Source of the DNA: Kiritimatiellia bacterium
GTDB lineage: Bacteria; Verrucomicrobiota; Kiritimatiellia; SLAD01
Length of the DNA stretch: 25,644 nucleotides
NCBI GenBank assembly: GCA_007128275.1
Contig: SKXR01000126.1
Location: 1 to 25,644, forward strand
Direction: 5' to 3'
The notes below the pieces were generated by a model. That model saw nothing but the letters and a program-made list of their open reading frames with translations. It searched no databases and was not told where the DNA came from. The translations under genes and the position numbers were made by a program. This document shows positions 1 through 8,117 of the stretch, piece after piece (the stretch's first letter is position 1; every line of letters starts with the position of its first letter).

Positions 1-20
1 AATCCCTCCTGGCCCTTCCG

Positions 21-62
21 CTTCTTACTTCTTACTTCTTACTTCTTACTTCCTGCTTCTTC
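21..62. repeat. Heptamer tandem repeat (AAGTAAG)n, read on the minus strand
   Basis: On the minus strand this reads as about four perfect AAGTAAG heptamers followed upstream by degenerate GGAAGAAGCAGGAAG units. The repeat runs into the 3' end of the adjacent membrane-protein gene and supplies its last codons (Ser-Lys-Lys) and its TAA stop. A degenerate relative lies at about 1535-1566, after the tRNA. No function is assigned. Confidence 0.8.
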
Positions 63-812
63 CCCGTCATCGTTTTCCGCCAACGCCTCCTTGAGCAGCC
101 GGATGTTGGGATGTTTGCGGAGGCAGACGGGGATGACGAACCACAGCAGAATGAACAGGACCACCGAACTCGTCGCGTATGCCATCTGCGTGAAACGATG
201 CTCTTCGATCATGCTGCTGCCGAGCAGGGTGGCGGGGATGCCGGGCGGGATGGAACCGAGCACGGTGCCGAGCAGGAAGGCCTGATGTTTGATCCGGGTG
301 ATGCCGAGAAAGGCGTTCGTCAAGAAGCCGGGCATGGGCAGGATGCGGAAAAGGACCACCGTCCTATAGCTGCGTTCATGAAAGTAGTCGGCGAGTCGTC
401 CCATCCTCGGCCATTTTCGGACGATCCATGATCGCCCGCCCCAGCGGGCATAGCAGAAGGGGATATATCCGCCGAAGAGGAGGGCGGTGACGCTCCAGAT
501 GAGTCCCCAGAAAAAACCAAATGCGATCCCGCCGACGGGATAGACCAGCATACGGGGAAAACCCAGAGCGGTAATGATTACGGCCCCGACGATAAAGACC
601 AGTTCGGCGGTGGGCCCCATCCGGTCCAGGCGTTCATTGATGTCGCGGACATGGGTTAGCTCGTCTTTCAGGGGGGAAAGAAAGACGATCAGGACACAGA
701 CGAGCACCGTGGCGAGCCAGAAGGCTTCCTTGGGGCGGAAGAGTCGGGCGCGTGGCGCGCGGCCTCTCCCGTGATCCGCATATGATGTATCTCGATTCAC
801 GGTTCCCAACAT
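39..812 (-). CDS. TVP38/TMEM64 family (VTT/DedA-like) inner-membrane protein
   Basis: A 257-residue polytopic membrane protein. A basic N-terminus precedes a first membrane segment near residues 30-48. The conserved VTT-type core follows: a hydrophobic stretch with 'YPVGGIAFGFFWG' near residues 90-105, then 'RILPMPGFLTNAFLGITRI' near 155-175 and 'LGSIPPGIPATLLG' near 180-195, with a last membrane helix near 212-232. The glycine/proline-rich re-entrant motifs and the F/YR-x-LP-x-P signature are typical of the TVP38/TMEM64 family; relatives have been linked to lipid scrambling or membrane homeostasis, but the role here is unknown. The C-terminus is acidic, then ends in Lys-Lys encoded inside a heptamer repeat. 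The start has no clear ribosome site, so the N-terminus is not certain. Confidence 0.85.
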   Translation of the reverse strand: MLGTVNRDTSYADHGRGRAPRARLFRPKEAFWLATVLVCVLIVFLSPLKDELTHVRDINERLDRMGPTAELVFIVGAVIITALGFPRMLVYPVGGIAFGFFWGLIWSVTALLFGGYIPFCYARWGGRSWIVRKWPRMGRLADYFHERSYRTVVLFRILPMPGFLTNAFLGITRIKHQAFLLGTVLGSIPPGIPATLLGSSMIEEHRFTQMAYATSSVVLFILLWFVIPVCLRKHPNIRLLKEALAENDDGEEAGSKK

Positions 813-896
813 AAAAATCTATTCGTGGGGGCGCGTCGAGTTGTTTCGCTGGTTGCGTTCATACTCATTTAGCCATTTTGAACTATATTCCGCTCC

Positions 897-1048
897 ATGA
901 AATCGACAACGATTGAAGCTTCACCGCAGGTAGGGCAATTCTTGCATGAGCTGGCTCCGGAACCGCGTAAACAGGTGCGTTTGGCCTTGAGAGACTTGGC
1001 ACGCGACAATTGGTGTACGAGTTGTTTGCGGACTTGATCCGACTTTAG
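897..1048 (+). pseudogene. RelE/ParE-superfamily toxin remnant with internal deletion
   Basis: Reading from the ATG at 897 gives a start typical of RelE-like toxins: 'VGQFLHELAPEPRKQVRLAL' then 'RDLARDN', after which the frame stops. In another frame, directly following, the sequence reads 'VYELFADLIRL' and TAG at 1046-1048, which resembles the usual C-terminal strand of the same family ('..VYELF..'). The central part, where the family normally has its core strands and catalytic Arg/Lys residues, is missing, so about 40 of the roughly 90 residues are gone and the two ends are joined out of frame. No antitoxin gene is visible next to it. This is most simply a decayed toxin gene. The assignment rests on recognised motifs in a short sequence and is moderately secure. 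Confidence 0.55.
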
Positions 1049-1155
1049 AAGACCGCTCATGCATTATTCGCGTATATTCGCATTCATTCGCGGTTCAGCA
1101 TTTATTGACCTGACAGCCTGCGTCGGGCCGTGTAATGGTATGGCATGGTTATGAG

Positions 1156-1416
1156 ATGTATGTGTACATGCTAAAAAGCATTGAGAGCGATTATCGCTAT
1201 TTCGGGATGACGGATAACCTTCACCGACGGTTGGCGGAACACAATCGAGGCGATAATAAGACTACGAAGGCCAAGCGGCCCTATGCGATGTGGATACTGG
1301 CGACATGCGAGACAAGTGCAGAAGCGAGATTGATCGAAAAACAATTTAAGACAGGATATGGTCGGCTAAAGGCCGACCGTATGATTGCAGATGGGCGCGC
1401 GAAGAAGGTAATCTAA
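1156..1416 (+). CDS. Small GIY-YIG nuclease-domain protein
   Basis: An 86-residue single-domain protein of the GIY-YIG superfamily (UPF0213/YhbQ-like size). The GIY-type strand is 'YVYMLKS' at the N-terminus and the YIG-type strand is 'YRYFGMT' around residues 14-20. It is followed by 'NLHRRLAEHN' with the expected catalytic Arg and by 'ARLIEKQFK' with the metal-binding Glu, so all key family residues are present. The ATG at 1156 is preferred over an in-frame ATG at 1135 because it places the first strand at the N-terminus as in relatives; neither start has a strong ribosome site. Family members are predicted DNA endonucleases, but small stand-alone ones are mostly uncharacterised. It sits between a toxin remnant and a tRNA gene, which suggests an accessory site. 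Confidence 0.85.
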   Translation: MYVYMLKSIESDYRYFGMTDNLHRRLAEHNRGDNKTTKAKRPYAMWILATCETSAEARLIEKQFKTGYGRLKADRMIADGRAKKVI

Positions 1417-1449
1417 TGCTTGTTCGATTCTTCCGCAACAGAGCTTAAT

Positions 1450-1526
1450 GCTCCCGTAGCTCAGCTGGATAGAGCATCGGATTTCTAATCCGACGGTCGC
1501 AGGTTCGAATCCTGCCGGGGGCGCCA
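1450..1526 (+). tRNA. tRNA-Arg (anticodon TCT)
   Basis: A complete cloverleaf can be drawn. The acceptor stem pairs GCTCCCG (1450-1456) with CGGGGGC (1516-1522), with one G-U pair. The D arm contains AGCTCAGCTGGATAGAGC. The anticodon stem CGGAT/ATCCG encloses the loop TTCTA with anticodon TCT. The T arm is GCAGG-TTCGAAT-CCTGC. A discriminator G and an encoded CCA end the gene at 1526. TCT reads AGA codons, giving arginine. Confidence 0.97.
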
Positions 1527-1534
1527 TGGAAGAG

Positions 1535-1566
1535 AGTAAGAAGTAGGAAGTGAGAAGTATTGGGTG
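1535..1566. repeat. Degenerate heptamer repeat (GTAAGAA-like)
   Basis: Consecutive units read GTAAGAA, GTAGGAA, GTGAGAA, GTATTGG, GTGAGTA on the plus strand. This is a mutated version of the heptamer array at 21-62 in the opposite orientation. It fills the gap between the tRNA and the glycosyltransferase gene and ends just before that gene's ribosome site. Confidence 0.65.
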
Positions 1567-1581
1567 AGTAGCGGGGAGAGT

Positions 1582-2850
1582 ATGGCTGCTCAAGGATGCA
1601 AAATTGGTTTTGTGGCCAAGCGGCTGGAGGGGACCGACGGCGTTTCGCTCGAGACCCGGAAGTGGGTCGATGTGCTGACCGAGTTGGGGCACGAGTGCTA
1701 TTTCTTTGCCGGCGCCAGTGACTGGGAGCCGGAACGCACGATGATTGTGCCGGAGGCGCATTTCGAGCATCCGCGCGTGTTGGCCGTGAACGATGCGCTG
1801 TTCGTGCGCCGCGAGCGTCCGCCTGCCGTTTCCGCCGAAGTCGGCGCGTTGCGCGCGTTGCTGCACGACGCCCTGCGCGAGTTCATCAAGAAGTATTCCA
1901 TTGACCTGCTGATTGTGGAGAATGCGTTGGCCATCCCGATGAACGTGCCGCTGGGATTGGCGCTGACCGGACTAATCGCCGAGACCGGAATTCCGACCAT
2001 CGCGCATCATCACGATTTCGTATGGGAACGCACGCGCTACGCGCTTAACGCGGCCGAGGATTTTTTGCGGGCGGCATTTCCTCCGGTCATGACCGGCATC
2101 CATAATGTGGTCATCAACTCGTATGCCGCGACGGAACTGGCGCGGCGCACCGGCATGCGTTCCACGGTCATCCCCAACGTCATGAATTTTGAAGTACCGC
2201 ACGATGGAGCGGACAAATACGCCGCCGATCTGCGCGTCGAACTGGGTGTCCCCGAGGATCACCTGCTGGTGGTGCAGCCCACCCGTATTGTTCCGCGCAA
2301 ACGCATCGAGCTGGCCGTCATGTTCGTCAAGTGGTTGGAGGTGCCGGCGACCCTAGTCATCTCGCACCACGGCGGCGACGAAGGACACGACTACGAACGC
2401 TTCATTCGTCGTCTGGCGGACACGTTGGCCGTGCCCGTGATATTCGGGGGCGAACGGTTTGCTCCGGTGCGCGGCCGTACGGAGGACGGACGCAAGGTAT
2501 ACAGTTTGGGCGACGCCTATCACGCCGCTGATCTGGTGACCTATCCCTCGCTGATAGAGGGGTTCGGCAACGCGTTTGTCGAGGCCATCTACCACCGGAA
2601 ACCGGTGGTCATGAGTCGCTACGCCATCTATCAAACCGACATCATGCCCAAAGGGTTTCAGGTCATTGAGTTTGACGATTACATTTCGGACTCGTCCGTG
2701 AAGCGCGCTCGTGAGTGGCTCGCGGATCCGGAGCATAGGCGTGAGATGGCAGACCGCAATTACGATCTGGGAAAGAAGTACTTCTCCTACTCGGTACTCC
2801 GACGGCGGCTCGAAGTATTGATCGACCATTTGTTGGGCCGCTTGTACTGA
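1582..2850 (+). CDS. Glycosyltransferase, GT-B fold, GT4-type
   Basis: A 422-residue cytoplasmic glycosyltransferase. The N-terminal lobe starts with 'KIGFVAKRLEGTDGVSLETR', the usual nucleotide-sugar enzyme opening with a Gly-rich loop. The C-terminal donor-binding lobe begins near residue 205 with 'VVQPTRIVPRKRIELAV', where Arg and Lys typically contact the donor phosphates. Near residue 325 is 'PSLIEGFGNAFVEA', the E-x7-E signature of retaining GT4-type enzymes. The ATG at 1582 is chosen because GGGGAGAG lies at the right distance upstream; a GTG at 1564 in the same frame would add six residues but starts within repeat sequence. Donor and acceptor cannot be told. It converges on the GH94 gene with only 13 bases between stops and is probably not part of that operon. 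Confidence 0.85.
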   Translation: MAAQGCKIGFVAKRLEGTDGVSLETRKWVDVLTELGHECYFFAGASDWEPERTMIVPEAHFEHPRVLAVNDALFVRRERPPAVSAEVGALRALLHDALREFIKKYSIDLLIVENALAIPMNVPLGLALTGLIAETGIPTIAHHHDFVWERTRYALNAAEDFLRAAFPPVMTGIHNVVINSYAATELARRTGMRSTVIPNVMNFEVPHDGADKYAADLRVELGVPEDHLLVVQPTRIVPRKRIELAVMFVKWLEVPATLVISHHGGDEGHDYERFIRRLADTLAVPVIFGGERFAPVRGRTEDGRKVYSLGDAYHAADLVTYPSLIEGFGNAFVEAIYHRKPVVMSRYAIYQTDIMPKGFQVIEFDDYISDSSVKRAREWLADPEHRREMADRNYDLGKKYFSYSVLRRRLEVLIDHLLGRLY

Positions 2851-2863
2851 ATAGCGTGGCGGG

Positions 2864-5800
2864 CTACTGCGTCGCGCCGGAGTAGGAGGGGCGTTCTTTT
2901 CCCACCGCGTCGCTCATGGATGGCGCGTGGATCTGCATGACGTTGTTTCCCTTGTTGAGCGCACAGCGATAGTGTGCACGATCGAGGATCATGCCACGCG
3001 CCCGGTAAGCCGACGAGGTCCCTGCGAGGGATGCCATGTCGTTCCCGTTGATCCGGAGGCCGGGCTTGTCGGCGCGCGCAAAACGGATGGTGGTGTCGGC
3101 CCCCTCGTGATTCATCGTCAGCGTCAGGCCGTCGGCGGTAGCCGGAAGCACCGGATCAAAGTGAATCTCGTCATAGTATTCCCGGATGCCGAGCAGGCCA
3201 CACCGGACTTTGTGTAGGAACAGGCCGGGTCCGCTCGAATAGAGGCGCCATCCGCCCTTCACGCCGACGTGTCCACTGCGCAGATCATCAAATCGCCTAC
3301 CCGCTTCGTAGCGGTCCGGGAAATCGCCGTCGGAACTGCTGAAGTAGACGTTGGCCTGGCGGGGCAGGGCGTGGGGAAGTCGTTCCGTCAAACCGAGCGG
3401 ATTGACAATTTGCAGAGCCCACCACGCCTCTTCCGCGTCGCCGACGCGGGCCATGGCTTCCGCGTAGCGCAGGTGTGCATGCACGTATTGCAGCGAGACT
3501 TCGCGCCCGAAGTAGGCGGAGGTTTCGGCCCGCTGAAACAGGTGACTGGCGCCTCCGGTATAGGTTACGGGCCGATTCATTAATCGTACGCCGTCGGGAA
3601 AGCGCAGGTGCTCGCGGATGATGTCCCGGTGAACGTGGATTTGTTGTTCATCGAAGAGCCCGCTCAAGATGCCGCGCGTCATGGGAAGGAGGCGATACTG
3701 AATCCCGCTGGTACGGTCGCGCGGATGAATCAGCGGTTCGGCATAGCCGTCGTGGAATACGGCGAACCCGGCCACAATGCCGTCGGGCATGAGGTGTTTC
3801 ATAAAATCGGCGCGGATACGCGCGCACAAGCCGGTCAGGGGCTCCGCTTCGCGCTCCCGGTTGGCGCGACGATAGAGCTCCGCGAGTTGAGTGAAGACGT
3901 GGTAGGCCAGTTGCACGGTCCATGCGCTGACCATATGACGGCGCATGTCCGGTTGCACGGGTTGCAGGGTGTCGTCCCAGTCGCCATCGCCGTAGGCCAC
4001 GAGCGCCGTGCCGGGAATGCAGTGTTCGTGATACGCTTGGATGACGCGTTTCACATGGGCGCTGAGCGGGGCGGCCCGGTCCGATGTCCGTAAGGTTTCG
4101 GCGTTGATGAACGGCGTTTCCATGTCGAGAATGCCGGGGTCGTTGGCGGCTTCCGCGTAATCGCACAGGGCTTTGAGCGGCCAGAACATGATGTCGCCGT
4201 GGCAATGGCGTTGTTGCAGGTCGGCATAGCGACCGAGCATGAACCATTGCGGCCATAGCCCGTCTTCCTCGTACTGATGCGAAAAAACGGTGCGCAGGAT
4301 GGTCCGTATCTCTTCGTAGCGCTGTTCTGTGATCAACCATTCGATGGGGCCCTGACAGACGTCGCGTACGCCCCAGGCGGCGCCGCCGTATTGTTCGAGG
4401 CCGTGCGGCGAGGCGAGATGAATCCAGGCATCGTGTCGGAACCAGGGCAGGATATCGGCGAGCGTCGTGATCTCTTCATGGTCACCCGTCATGCGCCACG
4501 TCCGGCCGGCTACGGAGGCGGGGCGGGGGGGCGCCTCCTGTTGCTGAAAGGCGTCGATGCGCAGTTCTATGCCTCTCGCGGGTTCGGTCTCGAGCACGAC
4601 ATAGGGTGCGCCGCGCGCTTCGCCGTCGGACCAAATCATTTCGTCGCCCCCGATGCGCGCGATGGCGTTGAGCGGTGCGACTTGTATGAGGAATCGCAGG
4701 TCGGGACATCGTTGCGCCGCAAGGGTGTCCGGTGCGGGAGCGAGATGAATTGCGCCGTCGCTCTCGTTGATGATCACCGAGCCCGGAGAATCCAGCTCGT
4801 TGGCGTCGAGCGCAAGTTGATGTGTGACGCGCCAGCGAACGGGAGGGCCTTTCACGGTGCGCGCGGTCAGAACGACGGCGGCGGGTCCGGTTACGACGCG
4901 GGATTGGACTTCGAGGTGACGATCTCCCCACACGTAATGCCACGAGGCGTGTTGCTCGCCCATTTCGAAAATGGAGGGTGAACCGAGCAGTTCCCAGCCG
5001 GCGCCGGCGTCGATCCAAATCCGTTGTCCCGGGCCGCGCAGGCGCTGAAACGGATCGCGGACGACGGTGAGCAGCCGCGCAGTGTTCGGATTCTCCAGAT
5101 ACACCTGGGCATTGAACACGCCGGGCGCGTACACGGTGGTTCCGAGCGCGGCGGTGTCGGGCAGCAGTCCTTCGGACGCGCAAAGCACATGTCCGTGTGC
5201 GCGTTCCTGTTCCGCTTCCTTGGCGGCGCTCACGACGTGGCGTCCGTCTTCCGTGAAGAAGGACCACAACATGTCACCGTTCCATTCCTCATGCCGCCGT
5301 TCCGGATACAAGCGGGCCCAAAGGGTGTCGTCCGGTTCCTCGCCGTGTCGCAGAACCGGGGCGTCCCACATGGAGGCCGATGGCGTCCGCCGTACGTCGA
5401 CCGGCTGGTAGGGTTCGGGTGCGGGGAACAGGGCCGTATCCTTATCGGCCGAGACGTCCGGATGATCCGGAAGATAGCGGGCGACGAATATGAGGTCGTC
5501 GCTTGTGCCGGGCTCCAGTTCGAGTGTCCGGGATTGGAGCGCGGCGCAGGCGGATTCGCCCTGGCGCCGCAGGGACGGGAGTCGATCGCGAGTGAGGCTG
5601 CGCGGTACGCCGCGCACGCGCTGGTCGAGGCCGAATACGTCAATACCGTCGGTGGCAAACGCGGTGGCTCCCGTCACGCAGGCGTGCGCGATCCAGGGAT
5701 AGGCGCCCTCCTGAATCAGGTTCTGCCGGGACAGGACGACCGGGCCCCATTGCGGCTGTGTGACGACAGTGTGATCGATGTAATGCGAGGTATAGGCTTC

Positions 5801-6238
5801 ATTGGAGCGCGCGCCCTGTGTGGACGCGAGTCCGAGGTCCTGCGCCAGGATCGCGTCCACGGAACGTGAGTCGCCGGCCTCATTGCGCAGGGTCACGCGC
5901 CAGGTCCAGGCGGTGTCCTTTTCGTTCAGCGCGAGTTGTACCCCCCATGCCACGTCGCGCCAGCGGCCCTGCCATGTGGCGTGCCGTTCGTCCGAGACGT
6001 CGAACTGTTCCGCCGTGGCGGGGCCGACGAGTGAGATGCCGTCCGAACCGTTGCGCAGCCAGAGTCGGAACGGAGCGCCTTCGGGCGCCACACCGATCAT
6101 CTGATTGATCAGTGTATTCTCGTGCCGGACGGCGCACAGCGCACCGTTCGGATACAAATCGATCCGTAAACCCGCCCGGTTCGTCAACGTGAACCGCTCC
6201 GTTTGTTCCAAGGTCTTGAGAAATCGTTCGTTCTTCAT
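2864..6238 (-). CDS. GH94 family phosphorylase, probable 1,2-beta-oligoglucan phosphorylase
   Basis: A 1124-residue protein without signal peptide, so cytoplasmic. The N-terminal beta-sandwich region contains 'LYPNGALCAVRHENTLINQM', as in long GH94 enzymes. The (alpha/alpha)6 barrel follows with 'GGAAWGVRDVCQGPIEWL' near residue 620, 'HCHGDIMFWPLKALCDYAEA' near 685, and the hallmark 'YGDGDWDDTLQP' near 750, where the Asp of GDW(N/D)D is the family's general acid. GH94 enzymes split beta-glucosidic bonds with phosphate, giving glucose 1-phosphate. At ~1100 residues it is longer than cellobiose phosphorylases (~800) and matches the size of Listeria 1,2-beta-oligoglucan phosphorylase and of the C-terminal part of cyclic beta-1,2-glucan synthases; the synthase transferase and membrane domains are absent. 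It is the last gene of the operon, seven bases after the permease stop. Family: very sure. Beta-1,2 specificity: inferred from length, motifs and neighbours. Confidence 0.85.
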   Translation of the reverse strand: MKNERFLKTLEQTERFTLTNRAGLRIDLYPNGALCAVRHENTLINQMIGVAPEGAPFRLWLRNGSDGISLVGPATAEQFDVSDERHATWQGRWRDVAWGVQLALNEKDTAWTWRVTLRNEAGDSRSVDAILAQDLGLASTQGARSNEAYTSHYIDHTVVTQPQWGPVVLSRQNLIQEGAYPWIAHACVTGATAFATDGIDVFGLDQRVRGVPRSLTRDRLPSLRRQGESACAALQSRTLELEPGTSDDLIFVARYLPDHPDVSADKDTALFPAPEPYQPVDVRRTPSASMWDAPVLRHGEEPDDTLWARLYPERRHEEWNGDMLWSFFTEDGRHVVSAAKEAEQERAHGHVLCASEGLLPDTAALGTTVYAPGVFNAQVYLENPNTARLLTVVRDPFQRLRGPGQRIWIDAGAGWELLGSPSIFEMGEQHASWHYVWGDRHLEVQSRVVTGPAAVVLTARTVKGPPVRWRVTHQLALDANELDSPGSVIINESDGAIHLAPAPDTLAAQRCPDLRFLIQVAPLNAIARIGGDEMIWSDGEARGAPYVVLETEPARGIELRIDAFQQQEAPPRPASVAGRTWRMTGDHEEITTLADILPWFRHDAWIHLASPHGLEQYGGAAWGVRDVCQGPIEWLITEQRYEEIRTILRTVFSHQYEEDGLWPQWFMLGRYADLQQRHCHGDIMFWPLKALCDYAEAANDPGILDMETPFINAETLRTSDRAAPLSAHVKRVIQAYHEHCIPGTALVAYGDGDWDDTLQPVQPDMRRHMVSAWTVQLAYHVFTQLAELYRRANREREAEPLTGLCARIRADFMKHLMPDGIVAGFAVFHDGYAEPLIHPRDRTSGIQYRLLPMTRGILSGLFDEQQIHVHRDIIREHLRFPDGVRLMNRPVTYTGGASHLFQRAETSAYFGREVSLQYVHAHLRYAEAMARVGDAEEAWWALQIVNPLGLTERLPHALPRQANVYFSSSDGDFPDRYEAGRRFDDLRSGHVGVKGGWRLYSSGPGLFLHKVRCGLLGIREYYDEIHFDPVLPATADGLTLTMNHEGADTTIRFARADKPGLRINGNDMASLAGTSSAYRARGMILDRAHYRCALNKGNNVMQIHAPSMSDAVGKERPSYSGATQ

Positions 6239-6245
6239 ACGCGGA

Positions 6246-7226
6246 CTAACCCTTCACCCCTGTCATGGAAATGCCTTCGATGAAACTCTTTTGCGTGAAA
6301 AAGAAGAGAATGATGACGGGCAACACGACGATGACGCTTGCGGCCATCAGGTAATGCCATTCCGTGCCGCCGTGCTGGCTCTGGAAGAACTGCAGGCCGA
6401 GGGCCAGTGTGAAGTCCTTCTGATCGGTCAGATAGATCAGCGGCCCGAGAAAATCATTCCAGGTGGCCATGAACTGGAACAGGGCCACAACCAGCAACGC
6501 CGGTTTGCAGAGGGGCAGGATGATCTGCAGGAAGATGCGGAATTCGCCGCAGCCGTCTATGCGCGCGGCGTCGGACAGATCTTTGGGGATCGTGAGAAAA
6601 AACTGGCGTAACAGAAAGATGTTGAAGGCCTGCGCAAAAAACGTCGGCACCCACAAGGGGCGCAGGGTGCCAATCCATCCGATGGACTGAAACAGCGCGT
6701 ACATCGGAACCATGATGACGGGGAAAGGGATCATCATGGTGGCGACGGCAAGAATGAAGACCCGGTTACGTCCTCTCCATTCGATGCGCGAGAATCCGTA
6801 CGCGGCCAGCGCGCTTGAACACACGGTGCCGATGACGGTGAGCAGACATAGAATGAGGGTGTTCCGGAGGTATTGTGGGAAAAATTGCATGGCGCGAATG
6901 GCGTTGCCGAAATTTTCCCAGCGCGGGGATACGTACCGCGAGACGTCATCCGCGGGTACGGTTACGGCTGTGCTTTCGCCTTCGGGAAGGACGCGCATCC
7001 AGTCCCGGCCCTCGTCGCGATAGACCGGCCCGGGCCGGACCGCAACGGGTTCCCCGTCCATCTGCGCGGTGTACCGGTAGGGCAGCCATTGCGGCGGCAT
7101 GGTCATGGTCTGTTCGATGGGTTTCAAGGCCGTCGAGATCATCCACAGCAACGGGATAAGGAAGAGCAGCGCTCCGCCGATCAGCAGCGCGTGAAGAGGC
7201 AATCGCCGTATGAGTTGTCCGATCAC
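6246..7226 (-). CDS. Carbohydrate ABC transporter permease, MalG type
   Basis: A 326-residue inner-membrane permease of the CUT1 sugar-transporter family. It has a first membrane helix near residues 14-34, further helices in the central and C-terminal parts, and the EAA loop 'DAARIDGCGEFRIFLQIILP' (near residue 225) that docks to the ATPase. Between helices 1 and 2 there is a periplasmic insert of roughly 60 residues, longer than in classic MalG. The start is a GTG at 7226, with GGGAGA seven bases upstream inside the end of the preceding permease gene. It pairs with the neighbouring MalF-type permease and the sugar-binding lipoprotein, presumably to import short oligosaccharides for the GH94 enzyme. 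No ATPase gene is present nearby. Confidence 0.93.
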   Translation of the reverse strand: MIGQLIRRLPLHALLIGGALLFLIPLLWMISTALKPIEQTMTMPPQWLPYRYTAQMDGEPVAVRPGPVYRDEGRDWMRVLPEGESTAVTVPADDVSRYVSPRWENFGNAIRAMQFFPQYLRNTLILCLLTVIGTVCSSALAAYGFSRIEWRGRNRVFILAVATMMIPFPVIMVPMYALFQSIGWIGTLRPLWVPTFFAQAFNIFLLRQFFLTIPKDLSDAARIDGCGEFRIFLQIILPLCKPALLVVALFQFMATWNDFLGPLIYLTDQKDFTLALGLQFFQSQHGGTEWHYLMAASVIVVLPVIILFFFTQKSFIEGISMTGVKG

Positions 7227-7229
7227 TTG

Positions 7230-8117
7230 TTATTCTCCCGCGTAATAGATGCGTTTGCGTGTGGTGCGCGTGGCCACCCAGGTCAAGGCCACGATGAGCA
7301 TGAAGAGGACCCAGGCCAGTGCGCAGGCGTAGCCCATGTTGCCGTACGAAAACGCGTTCTCGTAGAGGTACACCGCGTAGAAGAGCGCGGAGCGGTTCGG
7401 GCCGCCGTCGCTTCCGAACATGATGAAGGGTTGTACGAACAACTGGAGCGAACCGATGATGCCCATGATGAGGTTGAAATAGAGGACGGGCGAGATCATC
7501 GGGACGGTGATATGCCACAACTGTCGCATGAACGACGCGCCGTCAAGCTGCGCGGACTCGTAGAGTTGCCGGGGCACGTCCTGCAGGGCGGCGAGGCAGA
7601 TTACCATCGCGCCGCCGATACTCCAGATGGACATGATGATCAGGGCGGGTTTGGTATAGCGCTCGTCCGCGAGCCAGTTGGGTCCTTGCAGGCCGATTCG
7701 TTCCAAGGCGTAGTTCAACAGACCGAACTGTCCGTGAAAGACCCAGAGCCAGATCATGGCGACGGCCACGAAGGGGACCATGGAGGGCAGAAAATAGATC
7801 GTTCGAAAGGCGGAACGGGCGATGAAGGCCTGGTTCAGCATGACCGCGATCAGGAAAGACACGAGCAGGCCGACCGGAATGGCGATGGCCGCGTAGTAGA
7901 TCGTGTTGGAGAGCGATTGCCAGAAGACCTGGTCGGTTGCCATGTCCCGATAGTTGAGCGTGCCGATCCAGATGGGTTCGGACAGGAGTGCGTAGTCGCA
8001 GAAGGAGTAGTAGATCGTGGCCAGGACGGGATACAAGGTCATCAGGAGAAATCCCATGATCCACGGGCTGATGAAGGCCAGGCCGATAAACAGCGTTCGT
8101 CGTTCACCGCGGGTCAT
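7230..8117 (-). CDS. Carbohydrate ABC transporter permease, MalF type
   Basis: A 295-residue inner-membrane permease with six predicted membrane helices, beginning 'LFIGLAFISPWIMGFLLMTL' as is common for CUT1 sugar permeases. The EAA loop is 'QLYESAQLDGASFMRQLWHI' near residues 190-210. The start ATG at 8117 lies inside the 3' end of the binding-protein gene (14-base overlap) with AGGAG upstream, and its stop is three bases before the MalG-type start, so the three transporter genes are translationally linked. Substrate is inferred from the neighbours (beta-linked gluco-oligosaccharide). Confidence 0.94.
   Translation of the reverse strand: MTRGERRTLFIGLAFISPWIMGFLLMTLYPVLATIYYSFCDYALLSEPIWIGTLNYRDMATDQVFWQSLSNTIYYAAIAIPVGLLVSFLIAVMLNQAFIARSAFRTIYFLPSMVPFVAVAMIWLWVFHGQFGLLNYALERIGLQGPNWLADERYTKPALIIMSIWSIGGAMVICLAALQDVPRQLYESAQLDGASFMRQLWHITVPMISPVLYFNLIMGIIGSLQLFVQPFIMFGSDGGPNRSALFYAVYLYENAFSYGNMGYACALAWVLFMLIVALTWVATRTTRKRIYYAGE

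Noticed and set aside
869..1060. Minus-strand 63-residue frame with a 'CKNCPTCGE' zinc-ribbon-like motif
   Set aside because: The plus strand over the same bases reads as the two ends of a RelE-like toxin, which explains the sequence better; the cysteine motif is probably chance.
3648..5869. Several overlapping frames on both strands inside the GH94 gene
   Set aside because: The GH94 frame is intact over 1124 residues with its catalytic motif; the others are Arg/Pro-rich alternate frames.
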